NCBI GenBank assembly: GCA_033765345.1
Contig: JANRIC010000092.1
Location: 1 to 53,210, forward strand
From: JANRIC01 sp033765345
Lineage (GTDB): Bacteria > Bacteroidota > Bacteroidia > Cytophagales > Microscillaceae
Reading direction: 5' to 3'
Length of the DNA stretch: 53,210 nt
The notes beneath the pieces are model-generated. The model was not told where the DNA came from. It worked only from the letters and a program-made list of their open reading frames with translations, and made no database searches. Shown in pieces: positions 16,118-24,247 of this stretch. Numbering within the stretch: the stretch's first letter is position 1; every line of letters starts with the position of its first letter. Both the position numbers and the translations under genes were made by a program.

Positions 16118-18022
16118 ATGAAAAATATTTTACTTTTCACTTTTATATCGATGGCGGCTGTTTTACTGGGTTTGATTGCTGCTACTTCGCCCAATGACCA
16201 AGACGAACCCAAAATCCTGGATTCTAAAATCGAGCAGGTAATCGTATTTGTGGACGGCGCACAAATCATTCGCAAAGCCCAAACCCAACTTACTGCTGGA
16301 AAAAACGAACTTGTTATCCGTGGTATTTCTCCTTATTTGCTCAAAGAAAGTATTCGTCTGGAAGCAGAAGGTAAACTGACGGTGCTTTCTGTGGTTCATC
16401 AACCCAACCACCTTGTCCAGCAAAAAAAACGGGAAGAAATTGATGAATTAGAAAAACAAATGGTCAAAATCAATGAGCAACTTGCCCAAGAAGAAAGCCT
16501 GATGTCCGTCTACCAACAAGAAGAAAAAATGCTCTCCGAAAATCAAAAAATCGGTGGCGAACAAACCGGAGTCAGCGTCGAGAATCTCAAACAAGCCATT
16601 GATTTTCATAGACAGAGACTTACTGAGGTCAAATTCAAACAGCTCGAGCAAAAAAAGAAAATCACTGATCTGAAAGGAGAATACAACAAAATCAACAAAC
16701 AACTCCTAGCCCGTAATGCCGAACAAAACGAATCTACCAGCGAAATACTGATAGAAGTAGAAGCCCAACAAGCCGGATTAGCCAAATTTACGGTCAGTTA
16801 TTATGTAGGCAAGGCTGGCTGGTATCCCAATTATGACCTGCGTGTGAAGGACATCAACAGCCCCATTGCTTTAAACTACAAGGCCAATGTATTCCAAAGC
16901 ACGGGCGAGGACTGGAATCAGGTCAAACTCACGCTCTCCAACGGTAACCCCACCCAAAGCGGCACGAAACCCGAATTAGAAACTTGGTATTTGAGTTATG
17001 GTTATCCGAGACGTATTGAGGAGGGTTTGCAGGGGCGTGCGTCCGGGATTATGATTGACTCCGGAACGAATAAAACACTTCGGGGAAGGATAGTTGATGA
17101 AAATGGGGAGCCTATTCCCGGAGTTAGTATTTTTATGAAAGGTACCAGCACAGGTACGGTAAGTGATGTCAGTGGTTTTTATTCCATCAATGCCAGGCCG
17201 GGAGATGTTATTGTAATTTCAGCTGTGGGTTTAAAAAGTCAAGAAGTTATCTTGGGGCAAGAATCTACCCTGGATGTCATCATGGGAACTGACACTACTG
17301 AATTGGGTGAGGTTGTGGTGACAGGATATGCTACCAATCGTGGGTTGAATCAGAAAGATCGTTTCAAAAAAGAAAAAGACTATACTCCCGTCCCTGTCAC
17401 TACCCAACAAAACCAAACCAGTGTGACCTTTGAAATAGCCATTCCTTATACCATCCCCACCGATGGCAAGACTTATACTGTGGAGATCAAGGAACACGAA
17501 GTGCCTGCGACTTACGAGTACTACTGCGCTCCCAAGCTTGACCCAGAGGCATTCCTTACGGCAAAAATCACCGATTGGGAGTCCTACAACCTGCTGGATG
17601 GCGAGGCAAATCTCTTTTTTGAGGGTTCTTATCTGGGCAAATCTTTCCTGAGTGTGCAAAACCTGAGCGATACTTTGAGCCTTTCGCTGGGCAGGGATAA
17701 AAATGTAGTCGTTACGCGGAGTAAACAAAAAGATTTTAGCCGCAAGCGTATTTTGGGTGGAGACCAAATCGAGACCCGCAGCTGGGACATCCAACTCCGC
17801 AATACCAAAAAACAAGCGATCAGGATTACGATTGAGGATCAGTTTCCGGTATCTACCAACAAAGAAATAGAGATCAATAGGCTGGAGTGGTCTAATGCCG
17901 AATTGAAAGAAGACAGCGGCAAGCTCACCTGGAAATTTGAACTCAAGCCCAATGAGGAGAAAAAGCTAAACTTTCAGTATGAAGTCAAATATCCACGTGG
18001 AAAGGTGATTGTGCTGGAATGA
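16118..18022 (+). CDS. MuiA/DUF4139-family secreted protein with an inserted carboxypeptidase-regulatory-like domain
   Basis: The start is the ATG at 16118 (634 residues); an upstream TTG at 16091 adds nine residues before the signal. The signal is hydrophobic (MKNILLFTFISMAAVLLGLI). The N-terminal DUF4140-like domain contains VIVFVDGAQIIRKAQ, then a coiled coil runs over about residues 110-210. DUF4139 then begins (VSYYVGKAGWYPNYDLRV) and resumes near the C-terminus (LRNTKKQAIRITIEDQFPVS, KLNFQYEVKYPRGK). Between the halves sits a carboxypeptidase-D-regulatory-like domain (LRGRIVDENGEPIPGVSI, GTSTGTVSDVSGFYSI) ending in LGEVVVTGYAT, which is normally seen at the start of SusC-type TonB receptors. 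The family's molecular role is unknown. Confidence 0.85.
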   Translation: MKNILLFTFISMAAVLLGLIAATSPNDQDEPKILDSKIEQVIVFVDGAQIIRKAQTQLTAGKNELVIRGISPYLLKESIRLEAEGKLTVLSVVHQPNHLVQQKKREEIDELEKQMVKINEQLAQEESLMSVYQQEEKMLSENQKIGGEQTGVSVENLKQAIDFHRQRLTEVKFKQLEQKKKITDLKGEYNKINKQLLARNAEQNESTSEILIEVEAQQAGLAKFTVSYYVGKAGWYPNYDLRVKDINSPIALNYKANVFQSTGEDWNQVKLTLSNGNPTQSGTKPELETWYLSYGYPRRIEEGLQGRASGIMIDSGTNKTLRGRIVDENGEPIPGVSIFMKGTSTGTVSDVSGFYSINARPGDVIVISAVGLKSQEVILGQESTLDVIMGTDTTELGEVVVTGYATNRGLNQKDRFKKEKDYTPVPVTTQQNQTSVTFEIAIPYTIPTDGKTYTVEIKEHEVPATYEYYCAPKLDPEAFLTAKITDWESYNLLDGEANLFFEGSYLGKSFLSVQNLSDTLSLSLGRDKNVVVTRSKQKDFSRKRILGGDQIETRSWDIQLRNTKKQAIRITIEDQFPVSTNKEIEINRLEWSNAELKEDSGKLTWKFELKPNEEKKLNFQYEVKYPRGKVIVLE

Positions 18023-18038
18023 TGGGAGTTGGCATTTA

Positions 18039-18061
18039 GGGATTGGGGATTGGGGATTGGG
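18039..18061 (+). other. G-quadruplex-like G-rich run
   Basis: Four G runs (GGG, GGGG, GGGG, GGG) are separated by three ATT spacers. The pattern fits the G3-N-G3 quadruplex rule on the plus strand, 17 bases after the MuiA-family stop codon. C-rich copies of the same word follow at about 18090-18107 (CCAATACCCAATTGC), so it can alternatively fold as a hairpin. Confidence 0.6.
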
Positions 18062-18157
18062 TTCTCGTAATGGCTTATGACCAATACCCAATTGCTAAAG
18101 CCCAATTAAGCTTTATTTATGAATATTCAGCCGTTTTTTGTATTTTTGATGACATAA

Positions 18158-18869
18158 ATGATTAATTATATAGGCTATAGCAATTTTAAAAAAATCAAAA
18201 CAGTTGTAAAATTGTTTGATTTGGATTCAAAACTGGGAGAGTTATTCAATCAAGTGAATCCGGTCGAGCCTAGCGAATGGCTTTTACAAACCCTTGAAAA
18301 AGCACGTGTTTTTCCTTTGATGAATGAAAAAACCAAAGCCGAGCGGATCGTTTCTCCTATTCTCCTGGAAATCACGCATATTCATAGAGACAAAATCACA
18401 TTTTTTTTGGGAGAGAATATTGATATTGATAGTTCTAGAGATTTGGCTGGACCCTGTGATTTTTTCTTTGCCTTACAAACACCTAAACCTTATTGGTGGT
18501 GTTAAACAAGTAATGCTGTGTATTCAAAAAAGGGTTTTGTGTGGACACAAAACCGGGCGTTTTTTTATAGAAGCATTACATCTTTTATACTACCCCTTAT
18601 TTAGAAGCACCGATCATTTCTATTACCGAATCTAAAGACGAAGACATGGGATGGGGTATCGCGCAATGTGCTGCACAACTCTATGGTGCCAAATTGTTCA
18701 ACGAAATGGAAGGTAAAATATTTCGGTGTTATATGGGTGTGCTACCGATGGTGTCGAGTGGCAGTTTAAGCGTTTTGAGAACAATTTTTTTTATATTGAT
18801 AACCGGGTTTATACGGATTTAAAGGAAATCCTGGGGGTTTTTCATCATATTATCCAAAGTTATTTGTGA
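18158..18869 (+). pseudogene. Interrupted gene for a PD-(D/E)XK-nuclease-like protein
   Basis: The first 112 codons read normally to QTPKPY at 18493. A 107-bp insertion (18494-18600) then breaks the frame. Removing it restores PKPYLEAPIISITESKDEDM with GWGIAQCAAQLYGAKLFNEM next. The joined protein contains GPCDFFF and TESKDED, the Asp and Glu-x-Lys pattern of PD-(D/E)XK nuclease folds, and resembles a Bacteroidota protein family of unknown function. A second lesion near 18724-18735 shifts the frame by one; after it the reading continues as YGCATDGVEWQFKRFENNFF to a TGA at 18867-18869. Two lesions make it very likely non-functional. Confidence 0.8.
18494..18594. mobile_element. Small hairpin-rich (MITE-like) insertion with a 6-bp target duplication
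   Basis: The 101-bp element is flanked by CCTTAT at 18488-18493 and 18595-18600. Its ends are imperfect inverted repeats (left GGTGGTGTTAAACAAGTAATG, right complement GGTAGTATAAAAGATGTAATG). Inside, GTAATGCT pairs with AGCATTAC, and GGTTTTGTGT pairs perfectly with ACACAAAACC around a GG loop. It has no coding capacity. Removing element plus one target copy restores the host reading frame, so this is a true insertion. Confidence 0.8.
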
Positions 18870-19386
18870 TTTTTACAGGATGGTTGTTTTCGCCGGGAGA
18901 AGATTTTCCAAATCTTTGAGTTTTGGAAAATCTCAACGCTGCAAACGCTGTGATTTATGGGCTTGATTTATCAAATCGTCTTTGCTTCCGGCATCTATTT
19001 GGGGTTGTGCAAGTATGTTTTCCACAAATACTTAAGGATTCAAAAAGTAGGGAGAGGGTAAGATTAGTATGGGGAATTACACCCAGATTAATGTGATTTA
19101 GGAAACACAAGACCCCTGCGGGGCAAGTTTTCTTGATTGATTAGCTTGATTATTCATGATTTAAGCGCTAAAAGTTCCCCTGTAAGGGTCTTGTTTTTGT
19201 ATTAAAACCACTTCGGTTTGAGTATAAAATAGTCCCTTATTTCTTTTTCGCTCTATTAAGATTTTAGGGTGATATTTTTAAGATTTCAAAATTATTGAGA
19301 TAGGTTTTGACCTAATTTGTATGCAAATTGTATGCAAATAAAAAAAGCACTTACAAATTTAGATTTGTAAGTGCCTGACTTTTAAG
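18870..19386. repeat. Gene-free region with several inverted repeats
   Basis: I see no gene here. AGATTTTCCAAA (18901-18912) pairs with TTTGGAAAATCT (18922-18933). ACAAGACCCCTGCGGGGCAA and following bases (19107-19131) pair imperfectly with the segment at 19170-19194. The AAACCACTTCGGTTTGAGTA element sits at 19205-19224. The block 19081-19224 shares an ordered set of words with 27148-27235. The last hairpin (19341-19374) is the terminator of the tRNA gene. Confidence 0.7.
19341..19374 (-). terminator. Rho-independent terminator of the tRNA-Thr gene
   Basis: A perfect 12-bp stem is formed by GCACTTACAAAT (19347-19358) and ATTTGTAAGTGC (19363-19374) with a 4-base loop. On the minus strand it is followed by a run of T. 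It lies 12 bases past the 3' end of the tRNA. Confidence 0.85.
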
Positions 19387-19459
19387 AGCCCCCTGCCGGA
19401 CTCGAACCAGCGACCTACTGATTACAAATCAGTAGCTCTACCAACTGAGCTAAGGAGGC
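19387..19459 (-). tRNA. tRNA-Thr (anticodon TGT)
   Basis: The minus strand folds into a standard 73-nt cloverleaf. The acceptor stem is GCCTCCT/AGGGGGC, the D arm is GCTC-AGTTGGTA-GAGC, the anticodon arm is ACTGA-TTTGTAA-TCAGT with anticodon TGT, and the T arm is GCTGG-TTCGAGT-CCGGC. The discriminator base is T. The 3' CCA is not encoded. The terminator hairpin follows directly. Confidence 0.97.
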
Positions 19460-19520
19460 TAAAACTGAGGCACAAAGTTAGCAATTGTTTTTTGATTTGC
19501 AAAACTTAGTGCCTATTTTT

Positions 19521-21767
19521 TTAAATATCTTTTAGTGCATTGAGTTGTGCTTTCAGAACATCTAGTTTTTTCTGGGTATCCTTGATTTGGTCTTCGAGCG
19601 ACTCTTTAAGTTTATCAGCTTTTTTAGAGTTAGCTAAGAAGCCGATGTTATTTTTCAGTACATCGATGTCGGTTTCGAGTTTGGTAATTTTACGTCGAAT
19701 GGCAGATTCCTTTTGTTTAAGTTTTTTATTAGCAAATGGACTTTCTTTAGAAAGATTAATCTCGATGTTGAGATTCAATTTTTCCTGATCATTTAGGTTG
19801 AGATTTAATCGCTCAATAAAGGCATAGAGGGAGTCTTCAAATTTCTTTTGAATGTCTCTTTTGTCTTTTTTGGGTACAAAACCGACATTTTTCCATTCTT
19901 CCAGGAAGGCTTCAAGTACTTCTTCGGGGTTTTCACCTTCGGCAAGTGTATAAGCATCTATTTTCTGGCAGACGGTTTCTTTAAGGTTCAGGTTATCTTC
20001 ATAGGTTTTTTCCTGGCTGGCATAACGTTCGCGTCTGCGCTCAAAGAAGGAATCACAGGTTTTTTTGAAACGATCGTAGATGCTTTGGCGATGTTTGGAA
20101 GGCACAGGTCCGATTTCCTTCCATTTACGCTGGAGGTCTTTGAGCTTATCGGCGATGGTTCGTCCATCTTCCTGGCTATGGTTAACCAGTTGGTCGGCTT
20201 CTTCACAGAGGGCTACTTTGAGTTGCAGATTGGCCTCACGTTCTTCGTCCAGGGTTTTGATGAAGGCATTTTTATTGTTGAAAAAGGCCTTAAAGGGAGT
20301 CCAGAATTGTTTGCTGAGGTCTTTGATTTTGTCTCTTGGAATAAACCGAATTGCTTCCCAGTCTTTTTGAATCTGGAGAATTTCTTTGGTTTTGGCATTC
20401 CATTCAGTCATTTTATCTGATTGGAATTCGGTAAAAGGAGCTATTTGATCGCAGAGTTCGAGTTTTTTGGTATAGTTCTCTGACTTTTCATCTTCCCTTT
20501 GTTTGATAAAATCTCGTTTTTTATCATAAACTCGGTCTGAGGCTGCTTTAAAGCGTTGCCAAAGGGCATCTTGTTCTTCTTTGGGTACGGGTCCTACGTG
20601 TTTGAATTCTTCGTGTAATTCATTGAGTTCTTTGATGGCTTGTTTGATAGATTCATACTCAACGAGTTTTTCGGCTTTTTCACACAAGGAGAGTTTGGTA
20701 GCCAGGTTTTTTTTACGATCCAGTTCTTTGAGCTCAAAGTAGATACTGCGTTTATCGTAAAAAAGGTCAATCAGTGCATTGTAGCTTGCCCAGAGATTGC
20801 GGTTATGTTGCCCGGGTACGGGTCCGATGAGTTTCCATTCATCCTGGAGTTTTTTAAGCTCCTCGATGCTTGCTTGGCTTTCTTCGGATTCGGTGAGTGC
20901 ACGGATTTTTTCCAGGATATCGTTTTTTCGCTTATGGTTATTTTCTTTTTCAGCTTCTACTTTTGCGATTTGTGCGGTACGATCCTTCTGGATATCATTG
21001 TATAATTTATAAAAATGTATGGTTGTCTGATCTTCTTTGAATTCAAAACCTTCTTCTTCGCCACCGTCTTCCAGATATTTTAGGCGTGCCTGTTGTTTTT
21101 CGTGATTAACCAATTCATCAAAAAGGGGTTTGATTTCTTTGAGAATGGGGGCGAATTTGCGGTAGTCGGGTTCTTCCGAAAGTTTTTGAATAAGTGCCAA
21201 GTAGTCTTCTTTATTATAATTGGCATAATCGTCTATTTCACTATCTTCTTCCTCCAAGACGACTATCTCTTGACTTGTGTGAGGGTCAGTTAGTTCAACT
21301 TCCGGTGAGAGATTCGGTTCTTTTTCTTCCTTTTGATGATCTGCTGAAATATCTTCCAAAAGATCCGTTGTGCTGTCTTCCTCATGCATGGAGGTTTGAA
21401 CTTCGGTTTCTGAGGATAAAACTACAGCAGGTTCTTCGGAAGCAGGGAAGTCTTCAACAGTGGTTAATTCCTCTGAAGTTTCTTCGTTTTGAAAAGTAGG
21501 AGTTTCTGCTAAACTTGTTGAAGGTATAACATCCTGGTCTGTCTCCGGAGTATGTACTTCAGGGGAGTAAGAAGACTCCTCTGAGCTTGTTGAAGGTATC
21601 ATATCCTCATCCTGAACCGTCTCTGGAATATTTATTTCTTCAAAGGAAGGCTCTGCAAGAGAGTCTACGATCTGCTCATTTTGGTGTTCGTCTTTGTTTG
21701 TATCTCCCATAGGAGCGTATTCAGAATCAATCTGATTGTAAGCGGCTTCTTCGTTTTCGTTGATCAT
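19521..21767 (-). CDS. DUF349 repeat protein
   Basis: A 748-residue acidic cytoplasmic protein. Residues 1-190 are a Glu/Ser/Thr/Pro-rich disordered region with a degenerate internal repeat (ETVQDEDMIPSTS and ETDQDVIPSTS). From about residue 210 there are about five copies of the all-helical DUF349 unit, recognisable by the repeated W-K-x-I/V-G-x-V/I-P core: WKLIGPVPGQHNRN, FKHVGPVPKEEQDA, WEAIRFIPRDKIKD, WKEIGPVPSKHRQS and WKNVGFVPKKDKRD. A coiled coil follows at the C-terminus. DUF349 proteins are widespread in Bacteroidota; no biochemical role is settled here. It follows the tRNA on the same strand without an operon partner. Confidence 0.9.
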   Translation of the reverse strand: MINENEEAAYNQIDSEYAPMGDTNKDEHQNEQIVDSLAEPSFEEINIPETVQDEDMIPSTSSEESSYSPEVHTPETDQDVIPSTSLAETPTFQNEETSEELTTVEDFPASEEPAVVLSSETEVQTSMHEEDSTTDLLEDISADHQKEEKEPNLSPEVELTDPHTSQEIVVLEEEDSEIDDYANYNKEDYLALIQKLSEEPDYRKFAPILKEIKPLFDELVNHEKQQARLKYLEDGGEEEGFEFKEDQTTIHFYKLYNDIQKDRTAQIAKVEAEKENNHKRKNDILEKIRALTESEESQASIEELKKLQDEWKLIGPVPGQHNRNLWASYNALIDLFYDKRSIYFELKELDRKKNLATKLSLCEKAEKLVEYESIKQAIKELNELHEEFKHVGPVPKEEQDALWQRFKAASDRVYDKKRDFIKQREDEKSENYTKKLELCDQIAPFTEFQSDKMTEWNAKTKEILQIQKDWEAIRFIPRDKIKDLSKQFWTPFKAFFNNKNAFIKTLDEEREANLQLKVALCEEADQLVNHSQEDGRTIADKLKDLQRKWKEIGPVPSKHRQSIYDRFKKTCDSFFERRRERYASQEKTYEDNLNLKETVCQKIDAYTLAEGENPEEVLEAFLEEWKNVGFVPKKDKRDIQKKFEDSLYAFIERLNLNLNDQEKLNLNIEINLSKESPFANKKLKQKESAIRRKITKLETDIDVLKNNIGFLANSKKADKLKESLEDQIKDTQKKLDVLKAQLNALKDI

Positions 21768-21826
21768 AAAATTATGTTACACGTTCTTCCAAATACAGGT
21801 AATTTGGTCATAAACCTGACAGACGA

Positions 21827-21834
21827 CAAATTTA
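21827..21834 (-). promoter_or_regulatory. Possible -7 promoter element TAAATTTG for the DUF349 gene
   Basis: On the minus strand TAAATTTG matches TAnnTTTG and lies about 60 bases before the ATG at 21767. No TTG is present at the expected distance. Confidence 0.35.
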
Positions 21835-21928
21835 GCAAAATTATCTTAATTATTATACTAAAACTTAAGATGCTTTATTTTTAAAATAAGAGTTTTAAGA
21901 TTTGATAATAAATTATTGAAATTGAGAT

Positions 21929-21962
21929 AAAAAAAATCCTGTCTAAAAACTATCAGACAGGA
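21929..21962 (-). terminator. Rho-independent terminator of the small 59-codon gene
   Basis: TCCTGTCT (21937-21944) and AGACAGGA (21955-21962) form an 8-bp stem, with a run of eight A to the left that reads as T on the minus strand. It lies about 27 bases past the stop codon of the gene at 21990-22169. Confidence 0.8.
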
Positions 21963-21989
21963 AAATCGGGGTTAAATATTTTTTTAGCA

Positions 21990-22169
21990 CTAAGAAGCTT
22001 GTTTTTTATAAAGTCTAATTTTGAGCAGTCCGTTTTCATACATAGTACGAATATGCTCGAAATCAGCCCCTTCAGGCACATAATATAGGTGCTTTTGTGC
22101 GTTTTGCGTGTTATTTTTTACGATTTCAATAGGTACTTGGATTTGCGAATTGTCTTTTAAAATTTTCAT
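21990..22169 (-). CDS. Small protein with an Hsp20-tail-like segment
   Basis: The minus strand from ATG at 22169 reads 59 codons to TAG at 21990-21992, starting MKILKDNSQIQVPIEIVKNN. The C-terminus, FEHIRTMYENGLLKIRLYKK, resembles the YENGxLxIxLPK motif at the end of alpha-crystallin/Hsp20 domains, but the remainder of that domain is absent. The terminator directly downstream and the gene-like composition support a real gene. It may be a remnant of a small heat-shock protein or a distinct small protein; I cannot decide. Confidence 0.65.
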   Translation of the reverse strand: MKILKDNSQIQVPIEIVKNNTQNAQKHLYYVPEGADFEHIRTMYENGLLKIRLYKKQAS

Positions 22170-22257
22170 GGTTTAATTGATTAAGGTGAAGAATCATTAG
22201 TTTATTCGCTTTTACAACGAAATCCGAGCCTCTAAAGTTTATATCTATGCAAAGTCA

Positions 22258-22527
22258 TTAATACTCAAAATGTATTTGAATCAGCTCACAGGCAAAATCA
22301 AAAGTAAGATCAACTTCTAGATTACCTCGCTGAATTCTGAGGGCATATATTTTAGAGGCTTCTTCTGTCAGACCAAAAGATACCTGATCAATCAGAAATC
22401 CTTCGTATTTGTCCAGTAAATAATCCTGGATTTTTTGTGGAAGAGTCGGTTCGTTTATCTCAGGCATCATAACCTGACCAAAAGTAAAACTATTTTTTGA
22501 ATCTGTTGTCGGTAAAGTTGTTGTCAT
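22258..22527 (-). CDS. Small protein of unknown function, possibly PepSY-like
   Basis: An 89-residue protein without signal peptide or membrane segment. The C-terminal two thirds (KIQDYLLDKYEGFLIDQVS, then YALRIQRGNLEVDLTFD) have the helix followed by a four-strand sheet expected of a PepSY-like/BLIP-like fold. The N-terminal 28 residues look disordered. It stands alone on the minus strand near the 59-codon gene, with an 88-bp gap between them, and may share its transcript. Function is unknown. Confidence 0.65.
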   Translation of the reverse strand: MTTTLPTTDSKNSFTFGQVMMPEINEPTLPQKIQDYLLDKYEGFLIDQVSFGLTEEASKIYALRIQRGNLEVDLTFDFACELIQIHFEY

Positions 22528-23162
22528 ATAATTATGTTTGTATGTATTTTTTGTGATCTGAGGCGATTTTTTTGCTCAGATAAGTCGATTTATCTAATTA
22601 TTCTTGTGTATCTGTGCTGATGTATATAAATTTTTGATCTTAAAAGATTTAAAACCATACATTCATATATAAGTAGTCCGTAGTAATTAGTCGATAGTCC
22701 ATAGTAAATTCAATTATTTGGTTATCAATTACTTATAAAAACAACTCATATAAACTAATTGCAGGCAACTACTTACTAGCACATACTATATTGAATAAGG
22801 ATTTAGAAGTTAGTTTTGTGTCTTATACAAAAACTTGAAATGCTCAGTTGTGGATTTAATAAATACCTGATTATCAGTAAAATGAACCTACAATTGATTA
22901 TTAATTAAATGTCTAGAGCTTTTTTCTAAACCCCTTTTCATAGTGATTTGTTTGTGGTTTTAAGTTGGCAATTTGTATGGATAAGCAGACTTATGCAAAA
23001 GGAGATCAATTAAGAAGGATAAAGAAGTTGGAATAGCTTGTTGCCAAGTAAAGTTAAATAAACTTGAGCAATCATTAAGCCTTTTGGGGAGATTTTATTC
23101 TGAAAGTGTAAATTTAAAATTGCAATTGATTAATTTTTGTATTATGATGATTAATTTTTGTA
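22528..23162. other. Gene-free region with small direct repeats
   Basis: I see no gene or RNA structure here. It is AT-rich. Near 22673-22705 the words AGTAGTCCGTAGTAATTAG and TCGATAGTCCATAGTA form an imperfect repeat. At the left edge of galT, GATTAATTTTTGTATTAT occurs twice in tandem with a 21-base period (23128-23145 and 23149-23166), the second copy overlapping the galT stop. Confidence 0.6.
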
Positions 23163-24215
23163 TTATTTATGTTTAACTTTATAGTGTACCTCTGAAAGGT
23201 TCCGGAGTTTATCGGCAGCCATCTCGGGGGAGATGTCTCTTTGAGCTTCTGCAAACATTTCGTAGCCTACCATAAACTTTTTAACAGTCGCTGAGCGGAG
23301 TAATGGCGGGTAAAAACTGACGTGCCAGTGCCATTCAGGGTAATTGTGTCCTTTGTGGGTGGGGCATTGGTGAATGCCCATAGAATACGGGAAAGAGGTT
23401 TCAAAGAGATTGTCTAGCCTTGTTGTGGTTGCTTGGAGGATTTGGGCAAAATCTGTTTTTTCTTGGGGGCTGAGTTGTCCGATATGTGGCATAGGTCGTA
23501 TAGGGCAAATCATCACTTCATAAGGCCAGGTAGCCCAAAAGGGCACTAAAGCTACAAAAGAGTTATTTTCTATAATAATTCTTTCCTGAGAGGCGAGTTC
23601 TTGTTGTAGATAATCAGCGATCAAAGTTTTGTTTTTTAGCTCCCAATACTCTTTTTGTTTTTGACTTTTTTTCTGTACTTCCATCGGAATACTACTTTGC
23701 GCCCAGATTTGCCCATGAGGGTGTGGATTGCTGCAGCCCATGAGTTCGCCCTTATTCTCGAAGATTTGCACATAATTGATAAAGTCCATTCTGCCTAAAT
23801 CCAGGTATTGCGCCTGCCAGGTAGAGATGATATTTTCTAGGCTATTGATGTCCATTTCGGGGATAGTCAAGGCGTGATTGGGTGAAAAACACATGACCTT
23901 ACAGATACCTTTTTCGCTTTTAGCGGTCAATAGACCATCTTGCCAAGTACCTTCTTCGGAATGATGCATCAAAGCAGCAAAATCATTGCTAAAAACAAAA
24001 GTATTCTGATAATCAGGATTTTTTAAGCCCCCCACACGTTCATTTCCAGGGCAAAGATAACATTGAGGGTCATAGCTGGGGCGATTGTCTTGTGCAGGTT
24101 TTTCTATTTTACCCTGCCAGGGGCGTTTGGTGCGATGTGGAGACACCAAAATCCATTCGCCAGTCAGGATGTTCAGACGGCGGTGTGAATGCTCACGGAT
24201 AGAAAAATTACTCAT
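23163..24215 (-). CDS. galT: Galactose-1-phosphate uridylyltransferase
   Basis: The start at 24215 (350 residues, MSNFSIREHSHRRLNILTGE) matches the normal GalT start and length; an earlier in-frame start at 24338 would overlap galK. The active site is CSNPHPHGQIWA with nucleophile His167, and Cys52/Cys55 (CYLC) fit the metal site. The enzyme transfers UMP from UDP-glucose to galactose-1-phosphate in the Leloir pathway. It follows galK by 32 bases on the same strand, so galK, galT and the symporters upstream form a galactose cluster. No mutarotase or epimerase gene is present in the window. Confidence 0.96.
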   Translation of the reverse strand: MSNFSIREHSHRRLNILTGEWILVSPHRTKRPWQGKIEKPAQDNRPSYDPQCYLCPGNERVGGLKNPDYQNTFVFSNDFAALMHHSEEGTWQDGLLTAKSEKGICKVMCFSPNHALTIPEMDINSLENIISTWQAQYLDLGRMDFINYVQIFENKGELMGCSNPHPHGQIWAQSSIPMEVQKKSQKQKEYWELKNKTLIADYLQQELASQERIIIENNSFVALVPFWATWPYEVMICPIRPMPHIGQLSPQEKTDFAQILQATTTRLDNLFETSFPYSMGIHQCPTHKGHNYPEWHWHVSFYPPLLRSATVKKFMVGYEMFAEAQRDISPEMAADKLRNLSEVHYKVKHK

Positions 24216-24247
24216 GGCTTGTAGATTTGAATAATGAGGATAAGCAC

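Noticed and set aside
18120..18160. A separate short gene starting before 18158
   Set aside because: The ATG at 18158 gives the only frame that continues into the recognisable nuclease-like sequence.
18324..18635. Open frame through the hairpin insertion
   Set aside because: It is in the wrong frame of the interrupted nuclease-like gene and reads through the inserted element.
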